Assembly (NCBI GenBank): GCA_937873175.1
Contig: CALMVT010000331.1
Location: 1-33,659, forward strand
Direction of reading: 5' to 3'
DNA length: 33,659 nucleotides
DNA from: an uncultured Acetobacteraceae bacterium
GTDB lineage: Bacteria > Pseudomonadota > Alphaproteobacteria > Acetobacterales > Acetobacteraceae
Shown: piece by piece, positions 32,615 to 33,659 of the stretch
Layout: each line of letters begins with the position of its first letter
Numbering within the stretch: the first letter of the stretch is position 1
The notes under the pieces: generated by a model
Told to the model about the DNA's origin: nothing
The model's database searches: none
What the model saw: the letters and a program-made list of their open reading frames with translations, nothing else
Program-made: the position numbers and the translations under genes

Positions 32615-33659
32615 TGGATAAGCCCGTTCCGCTTTCTGAAATCCTGGACGCGGAGGGCGGTGCCGCGCCGGCGAGGTCGTCGCATTTTCGGGCGTTGTTC
32701 CCGTTCCTGGCGTTGCTTGCGCTTGCCGCCGTCCTGCCGTTGACGGGCAACGAGTACTACGCGCTGATCGCGACCCGGGCGGCGATCTACTGGGTCTTGA
32801 TCTCGGGGCTGAACCTGATCGTCGGTTTCGCCGGGCAGCTCGCCATCGGCTACGTCGCGCTGTTCGCCCTGGGCGCCTACACGGCCAGCGTGCTGGCGGC
32901 CGGCACCGTCATGCCGCCGATGCCGAGCGCCGTGGCGCTGGCCGGGGGCACCGCCATGGGCGCGGTGTTCGGCGTGGTCGTGGGGTTGCCGGCGTTGCGC
33001 TTGCGGACCTTCTACTTCGCCATGACCACCCTGGGCTTCGCCACCATCGTCACCCAGGTGGCGCTCGGCTGGCAGAGCGTCACCGGGGGCGGGGTCGGCG
33101 TTGCCGGGCCGTCCCTGCCGGCGCCGTTCGATGCCGCTTGGGGCTTGTATTACCTTTGCCTCGGCATCGCGGTGCTTTGCACATGGATGACCGCCAACAT
33201 CGCCCGCAGCCGATTCGGACGCGCCCTGATCGCCACGCGCGAGGCGGAGGTCGCGGCGGAGGCGGTCGGCATCTCCAAGCCGGCGCTGCTGGTGTACGTG
33301 TTCCTGTTCGCCGGCGCCGTGGGCGGATTGGCCGGTGGGCTGTTCGCGAGCCTGCAAACCTACATCACGCCGGACGCCTTCACCTTTGACCTGTCGCTGC
33401 TGTTCTTCATCGCCGTGCTGATCGGCGGGCGCGGCTCCATCCTGGGGCCGTTGTTGGGCACCATCATCCTGACGATGCTGCCGGAGGTCGCGGCCCCGCT
33501 CGCCGCCTGGTCCACCTTCGTTTATGCAGTGCTGCTGCTGGTGATCGTGCTTGCGATACCCGGCGGGATCGCGGCGCTGCTGGACGCGCGCAGCCGGCGG
33601 CCGCTGCCGCGCGACCGGGCGATCCTGCCGCACCCGGGCGTGCTGGGCGAGCTGTTGGC
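32614..33659 (+). CDS. livM: Branched-chain-type ABC permease (LivM), partial, possible LivM-LivG fusion
   Basis: The reading frame opens at ATG 32614 and is still open at the window end (348 codons). LivM landmarks are GLNLIVGFAGQLAIGYVALFALGAY after the first helices (split GLNLIVGFAGQLAIG / YVALFALGAY), LRLRTFYFAMTTLGFATI, the EAA-like loop RALIATREAEVAAEAVGI and the C-terminal IGGRGSILGPLLGTIIL. The last membrane segment ends near residue 323 and is followed by a basic, Pro-rich stretch (SRRPLPRDRAILPHP). Stand-alone LivM proteins usually stop about here, whereas LivM-LivG fusions continue into an ATPase. Whether it is a fusion cannot be seen in this window. Confidence 0.92.
   Translation, partial: MDKPVPLSEILDAEGGAAPARSSHFRALFPFLALLALAAVLPLTGNEYYALIATRAAIYWVLISGLNLIVGFAGQLAIGYVALFALGAYTASVLAAGTVMPPMPSAVALAGGTAMGAVFGVVVGLPALRLRTFYFAMTTLGFATIVTQVALGWQSVTGGGVGVAGPSLPAPFDAAWGLYYLCLGIAVLCTWMTANIARSRFGRALIATREAEVAAEAVGISKPALLVYVFLFAGAVGGLAGGLFASLQTYITPDAFTFDLSLLFFIAVLIGGRGSILGPLLGTIILTMLPEVAAPLAAWSTFVYAVLLLVIVLAIPGGIAALLDARSRRPLPRDRAILPHPGVLGELL

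Noticed and set aside
1-33659. tRNA, rRNA, CRISPR, insertion sequence or phage genes
   Set aside because: Searched by eye on both strands; no repeat arrays, cloverleaf sequences, transposase motifs or integrase motifs were seen.

Overview
The window is a GC-rich (well above 60 % by eye), densely packed bacterial chromosome segment. The codon bias (third positions nearly all G or C), long antisense reading frames, the orphan TAXI-type receptor, the mix of solute-binding proteins and oxidoreductases, a DUF1272 protein and a hybrid kinase with an LAHDFNN H-box all suggest an alphaproteobacterium. Acetobacteraceae (Roseomonas-like) is my best guess, but it is an inference from gene content and not a phylogeny. 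I see no tRNA, rRNA, CRISPR array, insertion sequence or phage gene.

Left part (1-9.9 kb, all minus strand). The first 55 bases hold the start of a probable response-regulator gene. A 559-base AT-richer gap follows. Then come an orphan TAXI receptor with a small Sel1/TPR-like protein, a complete AfuABC-type importer (binding protein, ATPase, double-length permease), a YadGH-type ABC-2 exporter and a 653-residue RTX protein with a beta-helix-like body.

Middle part (10-17 kb). A SAM methyltransferase is divergent from a triple-PAS hybrid histidine kinase. The kinase converges on a [2Fe-2S] ferredoxin/ferredoxin-reductase pair, both apparently started from TTG, preceded by a Bcr/CflA-type MFS exporter. 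A DUF1272 zinc protein diverges from the exporter.

Catabolic part I (17-25.7 kb). Plus-strand SDR, class III CoA-transferase, HMG-CoA-lyase-like enzyme and a branched-chain-type binding protein converge on a minus-strand operon of Fe-alcohol dehydrogenase, GST, NTF2-like protein and aldehyde dehydrogenase. A strong hairpin lies between the two converging units. Together they look like an oxidation / CoA-activation / C-C cleavage route for an organic acid or alcohol. The binding-protein and ALDH genes each carry one single-base frameshift, so either the unit is decaying or the assembly has two indels. The CoA-transferase has Gly where the canonical catalytic Asp is expected.

Catabolic part II (25.7-33.7 kb). 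A fragment of a response-regulator receiver domain lies between the Fe-ADH gene and a lactate-monooxygenase-like flavoenzyme. After a GNAT gene, a tight plus-strand operon encodes two different enolase-superfamily enzymes, a Tat-exported branched-chain-type binding protein, LivH and LivM. LivM is cut by the window edge and may be a LivM-LivG fusion. This looks like uptake plus dehydration or epimerisation of a hydroxy or sugar acid.
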